From the NCBI GenBank assembly GCA_946902875.1, contig OX336349.1:9881891-9945890 (forward strand): a stretch of 64,000 bases of DNA. Reading direction: 5' to 3'. Below are positions 10,441-23,832 of this stretch, in pieces. A program made the position numbers and the translations under genes. Every line of letters starts with the position of its first letter. The stretch's first letter is position 1. The stretch comes from Nematopogon swammerdamellus. Lineage: Eukaryota > Arthropoda > Insecta > Lepidoptera > Adelidae. Below the pieces are notes generated by a model, which had not been told where the DNA came from, searched no databases, and saw only the letters and a list, made by a program, of their open reading frames with translations.

Positions 10441-13400
10441 GTTGTTTTTCATGCAACTTTCTTTTTCTCTTAAGTGATTTTATAGGTAATAAATCTACAC
10501 ATGTCTGATGTATCTTCAGATTTATTTACTTAAATATTGCACTACGTAATATCCAATTGACACAAGTGCCTATTAATACGCCAAAATGTCTAAATTCTAG
10601 GAGGAAGAATGAATCATGCGAGCTCAGAACAACACTAGACTGTTTCAGCCAGACGGTAACAATTTGATAAAATATCTGTGAGCCATGCTGTGGGTGACCA
10701 ATTTACTATTAGCATTGTCTGAGGTGGTACCTAAATAAATTATAATAGTAAAACAGTATATGTAGGAATATGTTTTTGATTAGCAGATTTTCAAAATGTT
10801 GAGCATTAAGCGTAAATATTTTGCTGTTTATATTTTTTCCAAATTTAAATATTTTTTTGGACTTGTTGGAAATGCTGAATAATACCTTAATAGTAAAAAA
10901 ATTACAGCAAACCGATATCGTAAAGTAACGAAATTTTTTTAGTCAGCTCAAATTATGTTATAATTCTAAATATTTCAAATTCCGGAAAGCACGTATCCAC
11001 GTAAGTTTATAATTTTACTGCTTCAAATTAATATAACAATATTCCGAAACATGTCATAATCTAATTGATGAATGCATTGCCCATGAGATAGGTAAAATAA
11101 ACGTAAGTAGGCGAATAGCCACGGGCAGGGTGTGGGTTGGCTCCGAGCCAAATTTAACTTTTAAACCCCATAATGATCCATCTAGTTATTTCCATCCTAT
11201 AAAACTTTGTCAGGGTCTGTGCGCAGAATATGCATACATTAAAGATTTATATGGAACTCTGTATGCACGACACATAAGTAATTGCAAGAACATACCCATA
11301 TATATTTACATATTATATGCACTTTAATTGTACTTAATCCCGTAGTATTTTTAATCAGGCAACGAATATCATTTTGTTCATGATTGTTGAATGGATATTA
11401 AAACATCCTTAAGATATGGCGTCTTCAGATATTACCAGATACGATATGTACTGGCGGTTACAAATTTTAATTTAGTATTATATAATTTTTTCCTTTCACT
11501 CATTTTCAACATGGTGTCCAAAATTTAATATGTTTAAATAGCTAAAATTATTGAGACGTTCAGAATTTCTGTCAATATAATCTGAAGTTATAGCATTTCC
11601 TATACAGACATTAATGGGCAAGCTACAGGAACAAAGTACGGCGATGTGTATGTGAACCGAGTATTTATACGAGAAATTATGAATTTGTCTGCACTGGCAG
11701 TTCGCATTAGCTTCCCGTGTTCGAATTCCCCCTTTAATTGCGCATATATGCAAATTCAATTAGCAGACAGCGTATCTTGTCAAAATTATGTTTTGGGCGT
11801 ATTGTTTCGACAATTTGAAAACAGCACAGAATTAGAGTTTTTTTAGAGTGTCCCTTGATAATTCGTCTGCTTCTTTTTTTCACAATGTTGTAGTCTGAGG
11901 TACAGTTACATAAATGAGATAGGTTTTATTTTTTAATTTATCAGTAAAGTTAAAAGCATCAGCAGAGGCAAAAGCTTATAAATTTGGAAAGGGAATCTCT
12001 TTTGTAGATCCTCGGTGTATTTTTATTGGTTTTGTATTAATTCTCACGGGTTTTTTATGATATTGATTATATTTTATGGACATTTATAAATTTCAGGATA
12101 TGCGAGATTCACACACATGTGGAACTGAATAATACGCTGCTTTGTAGTCTATCCAGGTCAAATTCAAATGTTTTTTACGTTATTTTGAATCTTCTAGAAT
12201 GTTTCGTTGAGTGTCAGATGACCTTTGCATCCTCGAGACCATTTTCTGCAGCCTCTTTGATGCCTTATACCATATTTTTTCTGACTGTCTATATATAATT
12301 CTTCATATAGAATAGATGTTAATAATTCATGCATGGTTGATAAGCAATCGAGGGGTCGCCAATAGATAATACTATTAGATATTATAAATAATGTAAAACG
12401 AAAATAAATGTAATTTTACAAGTTCAAACCACCTTTCTATTTGCACAATTAAATTCCATAAGTTTTGAACCCTGTTTTAGACACAAAAATTGTGATTTTG
12501 ATTATTTAAATAAATATATCTGCCTGTGTGTTTTTCCTAACCATTTATCACGTCTAAATGACTAACTCGGCAAGTGGCTATGACCTGAAGCGGCCGAACT
12601 TTTTACAACTTTGCGGAAGTAGTTATTTATGACGTCACAGATTGTGGGCTCATTTGGTGAAGCGCAGGGGTTGTGGCGCGGGCGCTCGCGTTGCAGTGGT
12701 CGTTTGACTTTAAGTAGGAATATGATTAAATTAAATATAAATGTAGACTTAATTTTATTCCTAAGTGCACTTAGGTATATGCATTTAAGTATTTAATATG
12801 TATTTCTTAACTTATAGTGTACATTGTACAACAAAGTACTCATTCCTATTTTATCCAACCGTCTAAATTTTCAAACATTTCGGTGATTCGGGGGTTCAAT
12901 TGTACCAATTTTGTTAAATAGGTAAACAAAAACGAATTATAATACTATGTATTAATGAAAATAGAAAAATAAACATATCGAGAAAACTTTTATCGAAAAT
13001 TTTCCAACAATTTTAATTATTAATGTAAAATTAATTTTCGAAACAATTTTTTTTTTTGCTGTTTCGTTTTCAAAATTAATAAAGTTAGCGTCACATCATG
13101 CCTGAATATATTTAAACTGAAAAATCTCAGTGAAAATATATAACAGTGTATATTTGCAAAGAAAATTTTGAAGAATGAAATAGCTAAAAGAAGATGCCTG
13201 CGTTACTCTTTACGACATCGGCAGACATGAAACAACTTGATGGCTCACTGAGTATGCGCATAAAGTGTAACTCTACCTTATAAAGCTTTTATTATAGAGA
13301 TAGCATGGCCATAAATACCCAGAAACGGCTTTGTCGTGCATTACATATGTTACATTCTTACCAACTTTTGGGCTGCATGCACTACATTCACAGTAGGTAG

Positions 13401-13646
13401 AGGATTGGAGATAAGTAAAGTTAGTTGTAAAGTTAGTTAAGGTACATAATACTGAAAGGGATGATTGTGTATGTGACACTGAGGAACCTTTGTTTTATGA
13501 CTTAAAAATTTGAAGACAAATCTTGTTTTTTTTTATTTAATTGTGTAATTCATACATTGGAGGCTACTACTAACTCTAAAAACCCTCCAAGTACGAGTCG
13601 AGTTATGAATTTCCAAAAAAATTTTTTTTTTTTTCTTTCATCCTGT
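9780..13646. other. Long featureless AT-rich stretch
   Basis: Apart from the (TC)n tract I see no protein motif, repeat family or structured RNA. Frames of 65-87 codons at 11130-11846 overlap on both strands and look random. 10200-10408 may be a decayed retroelement end before the (TC)n run. Confidence 0.5.
10409..10437 (+). repeat. (TC)n microsatellite
   Basis: 29 bp of alternating T and C, right after AAATAAATTTGTT, perhaps a retroelement tail. Confidence 0.95.
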
Positions 13647-13693
13647 TGGGAATCCTCAGCACGAGGCCTACTCAAATTTGGCCGGTTTTTATT
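13647..13693 (+). mobile_element. MITE-like repeat tail (TTGGCCGGTTTTT family)
   Basis: GGGAATCCTCAGCACGAGG and TCAAATTTGGCCGGTTTTT match the end of the lepidopteran GTTCCGTA...CTTGGCCGG repeat. Only the tail is clear. Confidence 0.5.
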
Positions 13694-13764
13694 ATTTGTT
13701 GTTTCTTTTTCGAGTTTGCCCTATAATCACACCTTGATGGCTTGATGCTTCTATGTATTACCGT

Positions 13765-14022
13765 TTTTACGATAGAGCAAAAATTAAACAAACAAAAAAA
13801 TTACATTATAAAACACGTTTCTTGTATAGGGAACCCCATAATATTTTACTTTTGTTTTTTTTTTATTATTATTTGTTATTATTTGTTTGTGCGCTATAAC
13901 ATCACTTATTCTGTGAAAATTATTATATTATTTCGGTTCAAAAGATACAGCCCTTTAAGGTAAGACGGATTGATGGTGTAGGCTTAGTAATAGGCTTCTG
14001 CACGGATACGGAACCCTAAAAA
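13765..14022 (-). mobile_element. MITE-like repeat (GTTCCGTA family)
   Basis: The minus strand begins TTTTTAGGGTTCCGTATCC, has the CTGTATCTTTTGAACC block and a GGGGTTCCCTATACAAG end. Matches 58437-58713. No coding capacity. Confidence 0.6.
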
Positions 14023-14410
14023 GATAATCTGCTTCACATACAAAATCATCTATTCCAATATTCTTAACTTGTTGCGGACACCTGTATTTGTGATTTCGCC
14101 TTTGTGCACTTTTCGTTCACATCCTGGACAAGTCGATGCCGCTTCTAGGTACCCATGAGAGAATATAGTAACGACTGCGTTGCTCTTAAGTGCTTCTTTG
14201 ACTTTACGTTGGTCATCAAATTTAGTGAGTTATTTGGACGGTTAGTAGCTACATCTGGTCCACGAAGACTTGGTAAAACTTCCTTTTATGATCATTTGAT
14301 TTATTAGTCGTGAAATTGCAAATTTTCCATAGTACTTAGGACATAGGCTTAATTATTTTGTTGTTGCGAAATAAAGGGATTTTGTTAGAGGGCGCCTGAA
14401 TAAAATAATT

Positions 14411-14610
14411 TACATACATACATACATAGCGTCACGCCTGTTTCCCGGTGGGGTAGGCAGAGACAACGGATCTCCACGTGCCACCATCCTGACACACTGC
14501 CGCCTCTTCCACTCTCTTAATGTACTTCATGCATGCTCGTCGGTTACGGGTACTACGCACTTGACCCTTTTTGAGCACATGCCCGATCTGGTCCAGGTAC
14601 GTGCGTCTAG
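14411..14610 (-). pseudogene. LINE C-terminal coding end (SVVSAYPTGKQA family)
   Basis: The minus strand is open and encodes TYLDQIGHVLKKGQVRSTRN, RRACMKYIKRVEEAAVCQ, then TWRSVVSAYPTGKQA and a stop at 14432-14434, followed by a (TATG)n tail. I recognise it as the end of a lepidopteran LINE protein but cannot assign a clade. 5'-truncated. Confidence 0.62.
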
Positions 14611-14677
14611 AAAATAATTTATCATTTGTTTATTAGTGTTATAATGTGTGGGGTCGTTACTAACAAGAATAGCCGCG

Positions 14678-14932
14678 ACAAGAAGCGACAAACGGATAAG
14701 AACAAGATGCCGTGCTAAGGGGCGAAAGGATAGCCACCTCTCACCTTGGTACGGTCCTTCCACCGTGTCATCCAGCAGGTGGGTCCTCGTGTCTTCCTTA
14801 CTGTTTGTTATTTATCTTGTTCGAATACTTTTTGCGAAACTGTTGCTCGGTGTTGTGCTGAAATGTATGACAGTCCATGTAGCATAACACAAAAAAAACC
14901 CTATTGTCGGGATACAGCGTGTGGTATGTGTT
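14678..14932 (+). mobile_element. Interspersed repeat ending GGGATACAGCGTGTGG, copy 2
   Basis: GATGCCGTGCTAAGGGGCG, CGGTCCTTCCACCGTGTCAT, CGGTGTTGTGCTG and GGGATACAGCGTGTGGTATG match copy 4. Frames of 71-79 codons across it are accidental. Confidence 0.68.
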
Positions 14933-15042
14933 GTTTATTTAATCATTTATTCAATAAATAAAAGGATGCAAATGATTCGCCCAGAAGAAATATGTAAACC
15001 TGTATTTTTTGCATTATCAAGGTAAATTGGATAATAAATTGC

Positions 15043-15258
15043 TTTTTTTATGGAAACTGACACGGTTGGCTACATCACCTACAACATCCGTGATGTCAGC
15101 CCATAACACCGGGTGAACTTGGTGCCACGTCAGTGCTTCCCTTCGGTCGTGCCGGCTACACCGGTTTCTACCGACGACCTTTCATTCAGTGCGGTAGTAC
15201 CAACCCGGGCGGTTTAAACCCTACCACCTAGTAATATAAGAAGGGAGTCATATCCCTT
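15043..15258 (-). mobile_element. SINE-family 3' part with a different head
   Basis: The A-tract tail and body match the 8150 copy in reverse, up to the GGTGGTAGGGTTTAAACC block. The sequence then turns into TATATTACTAGG-type sequence seen in the 47654 copy rather than the 5S head. Confidence 0.75.
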
Positions 15259-16984
15259 GCTTTGAAATGAAAAATATTTTAGGATTCACGAAGCAATATG
15301 TTTTAACTACTTTCTTATCTACCGAGGATAATCCCATAAAATGTCCTTTTAAATTATTCTAAATGTTTACTCATAAATTTGCCCCTCCAAAATCATGTTT
15401 ACACGTTTCCTCATATCACGTGATACATGGTGAGCAGAATTTATATTCATGGGCTGATCTAAGATACCGTGATTCATGCTTGCCTGTAAATTATTGTTTG
15501 CAAACCGATAGGAGCACACGCTAGCTATTGGCCTAATCCGTACTTGCACTGACTTGCACACGCATTAGAAAATACACTAATAGCTTTTTGCATTTCAAAT
15601 TTCGAATTATTTCTATATTTTCAGTGTCGATAGTTGTCTGAAATAATTCAAATATTTTTTTTAGTCCTAGATAACCTGATAAGGTAAGATGTGCATTTTT
15701 TGGCGTGGAATTACAGTTTACATATACGGTACAAGGTGGGATGCAGGTAAGCTAAAATATGACGCCACCGACACGAAACATGTACCGGGAAAATGATCAA
15801 TGCTCAGTTTCTTAGTAATGCACAATACAAAACACATTATGTATATCAGCAAAATGAGGAAGGTCGCGCAAATACAATAATAATAAAAAAAGCATTATTA
15901 TTATTTGCACACACAGTGTTAGATTTTTTTTCAGTCATCCGAGTTAGATTTTTTTTTTCAATTCGTTTCAAGAGTAACAACCAGATTTTTTTATTTAATT
16001 CTTTTAAGACAAGCACATATTTTATTAAATTGACCTACATACTTTACTAGGCACCTGTCAAAAACCGTTATTGTACAGCATGGCCGGATAGATAGAAAAT
16101 ACAGGTGGCTAGTAAAGTAGTAGTTATTGTATTTTCGCTGACTGGTGTTAGCGATTTTGATCCTAATTAGGAGACCCATAACATTACAATTTTCAACAGA
16201 CATCGACAACGGCGTGTAATTAAAAATATAATAAATTAAAATTGTGCCAAGTGTAGGAAGTGTTTATTGTAGTAGGACAGAAGTGTATGTACCTACTTAA
16301 GTACATATATATCACGCCACGCCTGTGAGATAGACAGATACAATTGATGTCAACGGTTTCTTACACACCTCTGATACCGCTTTTCCATCATAATGTTCGT
16401 CACAAGAAAATGTAAAGTTCAAATCAAACAATGTTAAATTATAAAAAGTAAATTATTTTAAAACAAAACAGCAGCACATTCGAACTCGCACAGTTTCCAA
16501 ACTAGAACCCTCATTTGAAAACTCCGCCGCAGATTGTGTTACAAAAAAACTTTTCATCGCGATACCTCAAGCGCCGATGTAGCGGGAAACTCGCAGTGTG
16601 AACGGGCCCTTACTGGAGCGAAAGAGGTGTACGGTGTGTGAACAGAGCCTGACTACATCGAAATGCACTTAGCCCGCCTGTAACTGCTTACTAGCCGGTT
16701 TAATTTACAGGGTGCTTGTTGAAAAGTTCGACGTAGCAACATACGACAAAGACGAGTTTTTTTTTGTAAATTGTTTTGTTTGATGGGTAGGTAATGCAAC
16801 TTGTTATTACTTGATATTAGTAATTATGAGTTATGTAATTAGGAATATATGAGTTTTAGCAAATCTTTCCTTATTTTTTTTACTTTCAAATATTAACTAA
16901 TTTGATGACAAATATGTTTTAATCAATTATTATTATTACTATTTGATGTAGTATAATCTAGCTAGCAGCTTTAAGCTGATGCGT
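15259..16984. other. No recognised gene
   Basis: AT-rich with T-rich runs at 15920-16000. Only short random frames (64-85 codons). Confidence 0.5.
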
Positions 16985-17888
16985 GTACTTGTATTGTATC
17001 TCTTTATTTTCACGTTTTTTCATCATACAGTTACATATTTATATTAATTTTATATAATTATAAAATAAAATAGCTATACAAAATTAATAAAAACAGAGAA
17101 AAACAAAAAAACGGTATTCTCGCCGGCGGCGGGAGGCGGACCTCCAAGCACGCCGGCGGGTGCAGGCCATGGCTACGGAGCTCTCCGGGACGACGCGAGG
17201 CAAGCTACGAGCGATAGGTGGTGGTACTAGACACGTAGGCCACCACCACCCCCATCTCGGAGAGTTCCGTATCCACCGGCTGCGGGGCGACGACACGCAG
17301 TCCTTTCATGGATGTTGATCCTCGTGCGTGCGCTGCCGTTGCGCACCGTACCGCCACGCCGGTAGCGGGGGCTGTAGTCAGAGCACAGAGCCCCGATAGC
17401 CCCAAGCAGGCCGGTTGATGTGGCGGACATCGTCTTCCCGTCGTAGGTCTTGTGGCGGGAGCACGATGTTGTTCGTCGTCGTCGCCGGCAGATGTCGGCG
17501 ATGCAGCGGCGAACCTTGGTGGTGGGTGTGCGCTGTCGTGGAAGAAGTGGCAGGTAAGCGAAACACAGGCACACGTCAACGTCGTCGTCGTCGGTGTAAG
17601 CGAGGAAGGCGGCGTAATCGTGCGGGGCAGCGGCGCGCTGCTGGCGCGGCAGACTCCACGCAAGCTGCGGTGCGCCCTCACCGCGCCCTCCTCTGGCCCG
17701 GGGCGGGGACGCCGGTCGTGTCGTGTCCCTGTCTTCTGCCGTGCTGTCTTTGACAAGTCGTCACCATATTCTGGGGGTGCCGAGCGGCGGCGCTGGTGGT
17801 GGTCGCATGGTGTTGCACACCATGCGAGGTGCTGCGCCGGTGGTGGTGGGGCCGCGCAAACACGCGAACTCGGTTTCTTCGTCCTCAA
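16985..17888 (-). mobile_element. GC-rich interspersed repeat, longer copy
   Basis: The 3' third (17330-16985) matches 1994-2345. The 5' part (17888-17331) is very GC-rich and open in several frames. The longest is 227 codons (17888-17205, minus), rich in Pro, His, Arg and Ser. I recognise no domain in it; compositional bias alone could explain the open frames. If real, it would be a basic, Pro/Arg-rich gag-like protein. An AT-rich tail with AATAAA follows at 17060-16985. Confidence 0.55.
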
Positions 17889-20800
17889 AACTCGATTTTA
17901 ATTTTTTTCATCTCGGAGGAAAACATTTTGCGACTTGTCACTTTGACAGCTTCTTCTTTTTGTATAATTATTAAAATTATATTCTTCAAACTAATGTTTT
18001 CTGATGTAGTAAGACTTAATATGCTACAAGTATGATTTATTTTTATGTAACATGGGTGGCTGTGCCGAGAGACCAATGGTGCATTCGACAGAGCCAAAAA
18101 CACCTCTCCTCGCGATACCAGGCTCAGTTAGGTACCATGCCAGCAGATTTTCAGACTGTTGCTAGGCTCGCTAGCCTGTTAATAAGACGTTTGAAGACAC
18201 CCAGGTTAAAGGATTCGGGATGATATTTTCATAAAACTCGCATTTAAAGTACCGGTTTTCTAGATGTACTCAATGTACTAGTGAGCAAAACAGAATCGAA
18301 AACTCATGCTAAGGAATCGAAAGATTTACAAGCATATATTTTCATGTTATTTTTCAGGCAAGGCAGAGTAGAATACGACATATTATTATATAGAGCATTT
18401 ATTACGCAAGAAATATTTTCTTACACAATACGAGCGGAATTTTCCTTTTTCCAACAAAAAATACAAATCAAAATAATATTTGGCAACACCCCTACATTCT
18501 AATATCGTATTGTCACCTGCGAGGTAGTTTATCAGAAGCGCCGCCGCCCGCCCTACGCGCCGCCGCCGCGCCGATCGTCGCCTGGGCGGGCGGTATTAAT
18601 TCCCGACAAGGCTGTGCTTTTCTCACAGTTCGAGAACGAATTTACTTACCTGAGGTGATGGCGTTTTGCGGTTAACATCCGTCCCTTCGAAGTTTGTTTG
18701 TATTTGGAAATTGAGTTTTAGGTTATTTTCTACCTTAGCGAGAATTAAAGATGGAATTAATGTTAGGCGAATGAATTTGCAACTGCTTTTAAAAATAGTA
18801 AAGTAAAGTAAAAAAGTTTATTATTAATTTCTAAAACATTACAATTATTTACAATCAATTTTCACTTATTTTATATAACATAGTTGTAATTTGTTTTAGT
18901 CAGGCAGATACTAATCATTCCCACCTAAACTGGCCATTGATGGCTGTACTATAGGTGGGTTGAAAAAAAAGGGCATCCCCTAATTCTAAGGCAGCGTGCA
19001 TTAGTTATTTTGAATTTAGTATTTTCAGTACATTGCTAAAATACTGCCTGCGACAATATTCAACTGCCGGCACAAAAAACAATTCAGCAAAATTTGCATG
19101 CAACATATTTATGTCGTACGTAAGTATTAATAGTAAAGTGTATTTTTTATTTTTGTATTGATGTACCTATCTCATATTATGTATATTTCTTTCCACCACT
19201 CACCCGTCAGTTGGAAGTATGTGCCCGTACTGCCTACTTTGTATGAACACCAAGGGTATATTGAAAAAAAATGCCTAGTGGCATTAAGTGTTACCTCTTG
19301 CGTACCCGACAGTGGTTTGTCTCTAAATAATAATAAAGGTAACGGTACACAGATTAAATGTACGCGCAAACTTTGAACCACTAATGCAGAGTGCTAAATG
19401 CGGCTGAAACAACTATCGTGCTTGACGCAAATTTAATTTAGATCTATCGGCCTATCGGCTGCGACCGCGCCGCGGCTAAACTGACCACCTTCTCCAGTGA
19501 GGTAAACCGTGTCGATAATGTTGCGTTTTTAATTTTTTTTTTTTATTTATAACGCTTCATGTAGGGCCGAGTTACCCATGAGCTTACTAGCGACATCCGT
19601 GGACATTACGACTTGACTAATTAACCGGTACTCATATAAAAAGTGATCTAAAATAAGAATGTGAAATAAAATTTATTTTAATAAGCGATGCCTGACGGCG
19701 AGCGTGCTCACGCAAAACAAGCGTGCGACTCATTAGAAAATTGAATTGCTTGTACATAATAGTTCGTGAATTACATAGTTTGCATGGAAACTATTCTTTT
19801 ACTCAGACTTAATAAAACAATATCGTACACTTTCTATGTCCCGAATTGTATGTGTAGAATACATACATCACATGACTACAAGGATCTCACGATAAAATGC
19901 CTACAGCGATCACATCACTATTTTACATAAACAGATTATTTACCCCACTCAGCTGCGGTGCGACGGTGCGATGTGTTTCGTTTACTATTTTATCGCGAGC
20001 GTTTCAAGCTTTGAGTCTAAACCAACACGACTATGCGCATAATTAACAAATTCATTTGCATGATTTGTCCTATTCCAAGCTTGTTTGTTCGCCGTTCCGT
20101 CCCCCGCCTTCCCAAACCCGCGAATGTAAGGGATATCTTAGTCTACATTCTCTTTCAGGAAACATGTTGATGTGCAGACGAAGTTATTTTATGTTGATTT
20201 AATAAAATCCTTGTTAAATTCAATTTCACGTGATTGTGAAAAGATATTCAAAAATATTCTAAACGCAAACATTTCAGAAGTAACGACATGGAGGTGGAAC
20301 AACTGCATACGCAAAAGAGTCCTTCAAGTTATTGGACACATGTATGAATTAAATTTTTCTATGATACGAAAGGCGAATTTATTGCAGAATTCATATTATT
20401 TTAGTCAATTTTATTTCAGTCAATTAAATAAGTAAATTTTATTGTAGTCAATTTTGTATGCACAGAATATGAATAGTGATCGGTGGCCGTTTGTCCCATG
20501 CGATTGCTTATGTACCGGTTTTCGTAATAGTGTACTTAAATCGTCAAGTTTTATATGACATATTTATAATATGCACCCCTCCAGCTAGTTTCTGGTAGGT
20601 ATGTGAAATTTTCACTTTATTTAGGTTATCAAATCAGTCAGTTCACAACATTTCTTAAGTAAAATTTAAAAGGCGAAAATGAGTAGACCACACTTCCGGC
20701 TTCAATCCTATTTTACTATTATCGCATGCTCAATATTTTCAAAAGCATTCAGATTTTTATTTTTGAAGGAAGTGTGGCTAATAATAATTTTATTCTTTGG

Positions 20801-21149
20801 ATGTGAAAAATTACGCATGTGACAGCCATCGAATAAAGTATAGCCAATTACACACAATTACCTAGATTGTAAAAAATAATACTAAACGAAATTAATTTGC
20901 TGAAACAAAACATACCCCTACCAATTGTCTTTGAAGAGCGGCATCAAAGGAAAAGCTCTCCCTCATTATTCGCACTTCTCGTTCGATTTGGAGCCGTTGT
21001 CAATTTTTCATTTGGCGCTGTCGTCGCATTCCTTTCGTGGCCGTTAGTGCTGGCTGATTGGACTCGGCGCGGCTCGACCGCCCTAGAATGAGAATTTTTA
21101 GAGAAGTTGTTCTGGCTTTGCAGATAATTCTATCTACTTTTCTCACTTT
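17889..21149. other. No gene; GC island and a retroelement-like tail
   Basis: A CGCCGCCGCGCCG-type island lies at 18537-18598. 18790-18985 reads in reverse like a LINE 3' end (AATAAAC with GTAAAGTAAAGTA-type tail). The rest is unremarkable. Confidence 0.45.
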
Positions 21150-21908
21150 TACGGTTCCGTAGCTTAAAAGGTAAAAATGGAACTCAAGATCACTCCCGTG
21201 TCCGTCCGGCTGTCACAGAAGTTTTTTTTTTGAAAACGAAGTAACGCAGAAACTTGAAATTTGGTATAATGATAGATATTGATGACGTGCACATATTATA
21301 TCGCTTGTCAATAACTAGACAAAAAAATATTTTAGGATAATATCTCAGTTTGGTAACAATAAAAAAAAGTTCAAATTGACATATCGTGTGGGTTTCATTT
21401 GAAAGAGCTAACTGGAAGGATTCTATAAACATTTATTTATAATTTTATGTTCGATGGTCTTAATGATGCAGCTCTAAAAGTGCAAAACATTACCCCCCCC
21501 CCCCCCCCCCCCTGTTCCCCTAAATTTCTAAGGCTAAAATTTTTATTTTAATAGGGTTAGTATACATAGATTACAGGAAAACTACAGGTTTTTCGACAAT
21601 GCAATGTCGCGGCAGAAAAGTCTTAAAATTCTCACGGAAAACGGAAGGGTACGTAACCCTCTCCACACGAGTTCGGCTCGCACTGGACGGTTTTTTTATT
21701 TAGGCGTTTCGTTATTTTCGAAAACACTATTATTTTCGGAAACACAAAACACAACTATATCTTGTGGTGGTACGGCACCCGCGGTGCGCGAGTCCGACTC
21801 GCCCTTGGCGGCTGTTTTATGTTCACTTGTAGACTTCAGTAAAAAATCAAAAAAATTATAAAGTCAGACAGACATATACTTGACAGATTTTACAACAGAA
21901 CCCTAAAT
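21150..21908 (+). mobile_element. MITE-like repeat (GTTCCGTA family) with a second tail
   Basis: Start ACGGTTCCGTAGCTTAAAAG, inner TTGAAATTTGGTATAATG, first end GAGTTCGGCTCGCACTGGAC at about 21690. A second end GTGCGCGAGTCCGACTCGCC at about 21800 implies two overlapping or tandem copies. Twenty C residues lie at 21493-21512. Confidence 0.6.
21493..21512 (+). repeat. Poly-C tract of 20
   Basis: Uninterrupted C run within a MITE-like repeat; the exact length is prone to sequencing error. Confidence 0.9.
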
Positions 21909-23160
21909 ATTGCCTTTCTTCTTTGGAAAAGTAATTTTGTTTAAACACGGCATTAAAATAATGTAGTATGAATCCCAAATGCAAAGGTGCTATGCTAGCA
22001 CATCACATCACACATAGAATTTCCCCTCTAAAGTTTTAAAACACACTCAAGGCTCGGCGGATACAAGGTTCCATTTCCACCATATTAGGTTTCTCTCCAC
22101 AATGTTATCCTTTCCGGACACCTCCGAGGCGACGAAAGTTGAGAAGGAATGCTCGTGTCGTTCCGGCTAGCTTCACAAGCGCAAATTTGTCTGAAGAACT
22201 TTGTCAAACAAATGCTTGCTCGCTGCTTAGAGCATTAGCTAGCTAGTTAGTGTGACATAGTTCCACATTCATCTCTTGGCTTAGAGGTATGTCGGAACTA
22301 AGGAACAACTTTACACGCTACCATCTATTGCGATAGTTCAGGGGAGGCACTCACCCTACATATAATATGTAGATATCCTAAGATATCCTAAGATATAGTC
22401 TAAGTTAGATGTATGTGCGCCGTCCATCGAATGCAACGAAATGCGTCTTGGCCGAGCTCCGCTTTGATGTGGTTATTTTGGGGGATTATTTTGCATACGA
22501 ATGGAAGTGTTTCGATTTTATCTTTGAGAAAGTACGACCCCCGAACCCGATGAAAATATATCTAAAGGGAAGACGACCTTTGATGAGATCTAGATAATTA
22601 AGTCAATTTCAATCTTTTCTTTTCTTGAATGAAGATTTTTCATTCAAACGATTCACTATGACAGATTTGACCGTCTTGACAACATATTGATATACTGGAG
22701 CATTTCATAGATTATTTCGACGTAATTTAATTTTCTTTTCTTATTTAATTGTGATTTTTTTAATTAGCTCTCAGTCGTTCGATTCTTATGTCAAGTGGTT
22801 TCCGCTTTACGCCGACGCGGAGGCACTGCATGTGTTAAGCGCCATTGGATGGCCCTAGCCGCTCTCACACTAAAACTAACCCAAGCTCGTCTACAGCTCG
22901 AGAGACAAGGAATAATACGATCTATCAGCTCGTCTTCGATGAAACGCAGGTGGAATATTAGACAGAAAATCTACATGGCAGCCACAAAATTATCTGAATT
23001 GTTAACCACAGTCGCCTCTCCACGACTGTATATTATTGCACCAAATGTTCATTCATTCGCTCCATCGTTTGATTATTTATTATAGTCCAACAAGCAAGCG
23101 GCCGCTCGATTGTTGTTATTCACTGGACTCTTCACTGATATTGTCTCTAGTGCTTGTTAA
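21909..23160. other. No recognised gene
   Basis: GATATCCTA occurs twice in tandem at 22372-22390. A 96-codon frame at 22795-23085 has no motif I know. Confidence 0.45.
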
Positions 23161-23279
23161 TCGATTGATTAACGTGACAACGACACCATGTTAATCAATC
23201 GATAAAGGCCGTTCTCTTTGTTACCGCTCTAAACGCGCGCGCGCAGCTTCCTCACGTCCTCCCCGACACGGGGAGGACG
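23161..23279. repeat. Two adjacent short hairpins
   Basis: TCGATTGATTAAC (23161-23173) pairs with 23190-23202. CGTCCTCCCC-GACAC-GGGGAGGACG lies at 23255-23279 in a GC-rich stretch. Confidence 0.88.
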
Positions 23280-23689
23280 AGGGGAAGCAACGCAACGCCT
23301 GCGCACATCCGTCGTCGGCTCGGCTACCTTGTACCTTCCCTTCGCAAAACCGCTTCCACTCCGCCTCTAGAACGACCCCTCTCTCTCCCTGTCACCTACA
23401 CCCGTATCAAAAACAACTATAGATAGGTATATAGTCTTAACCCTAACTACCATAAACTTAAAGATCATTATCCAACAGTCTCCCACGCTACACGTCTCTC
23501 ACACACGAAACATAAAATGCGCTACGTATATCGTGATGGATAGAGCTAAGATTTGAGATATAAATTCCTTTGAGCGGACCATCACACCTTTTCCCTTTCG
23601 AATTACGAACTTTCGACTGAGGAGGCCACAAAGAAGGTTTTGAATACCTGTTGCCGGTTAGGACAGTTTTATATAGTATGTTCACTAGA

Positions 23690-23832
23690 TACATACATAC
23701 ATACATACATATCACACACGCTAAATCCCGACAATCGGGGTAAGCAGAGTAACCGGTGTTGTGCTGCAAGAACTCTGGTCAATTACAGCACAACACCAAC
23801 CACCACGTTTCGCAAAGTATTCGAACAAGATT
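23690..23832 (-). mobile_element. Interspersed repeat with (ATAC)n tail, copy 3
   Basis: Starts with the ATAC run at 23690-23709, then TCACACACGCTAAATCCCG and ACAGCACAACACCAACCACC. This is the 3' end of the same family, 5'-truncated. Confidence 0.68.

Noticed and set aside
16310..16345. Further copy of the CACGCCTGT LINE end
   Set aside because: Only about ten bases match well before the similarity is lost.
17205..17901. Several frames of 61-149 codons on both strands taken as separate genes
   Set aside because: GC-rich composition removes stop codons in all frames. At most one could be coding, and the region is a dispersed repeat.
23690..23709. CRISPR-like or satellite array
   Set aside because: It is only a short ATAC microsatellite at a repeat end; no spacer-repeat structure exists anywhere in the window.
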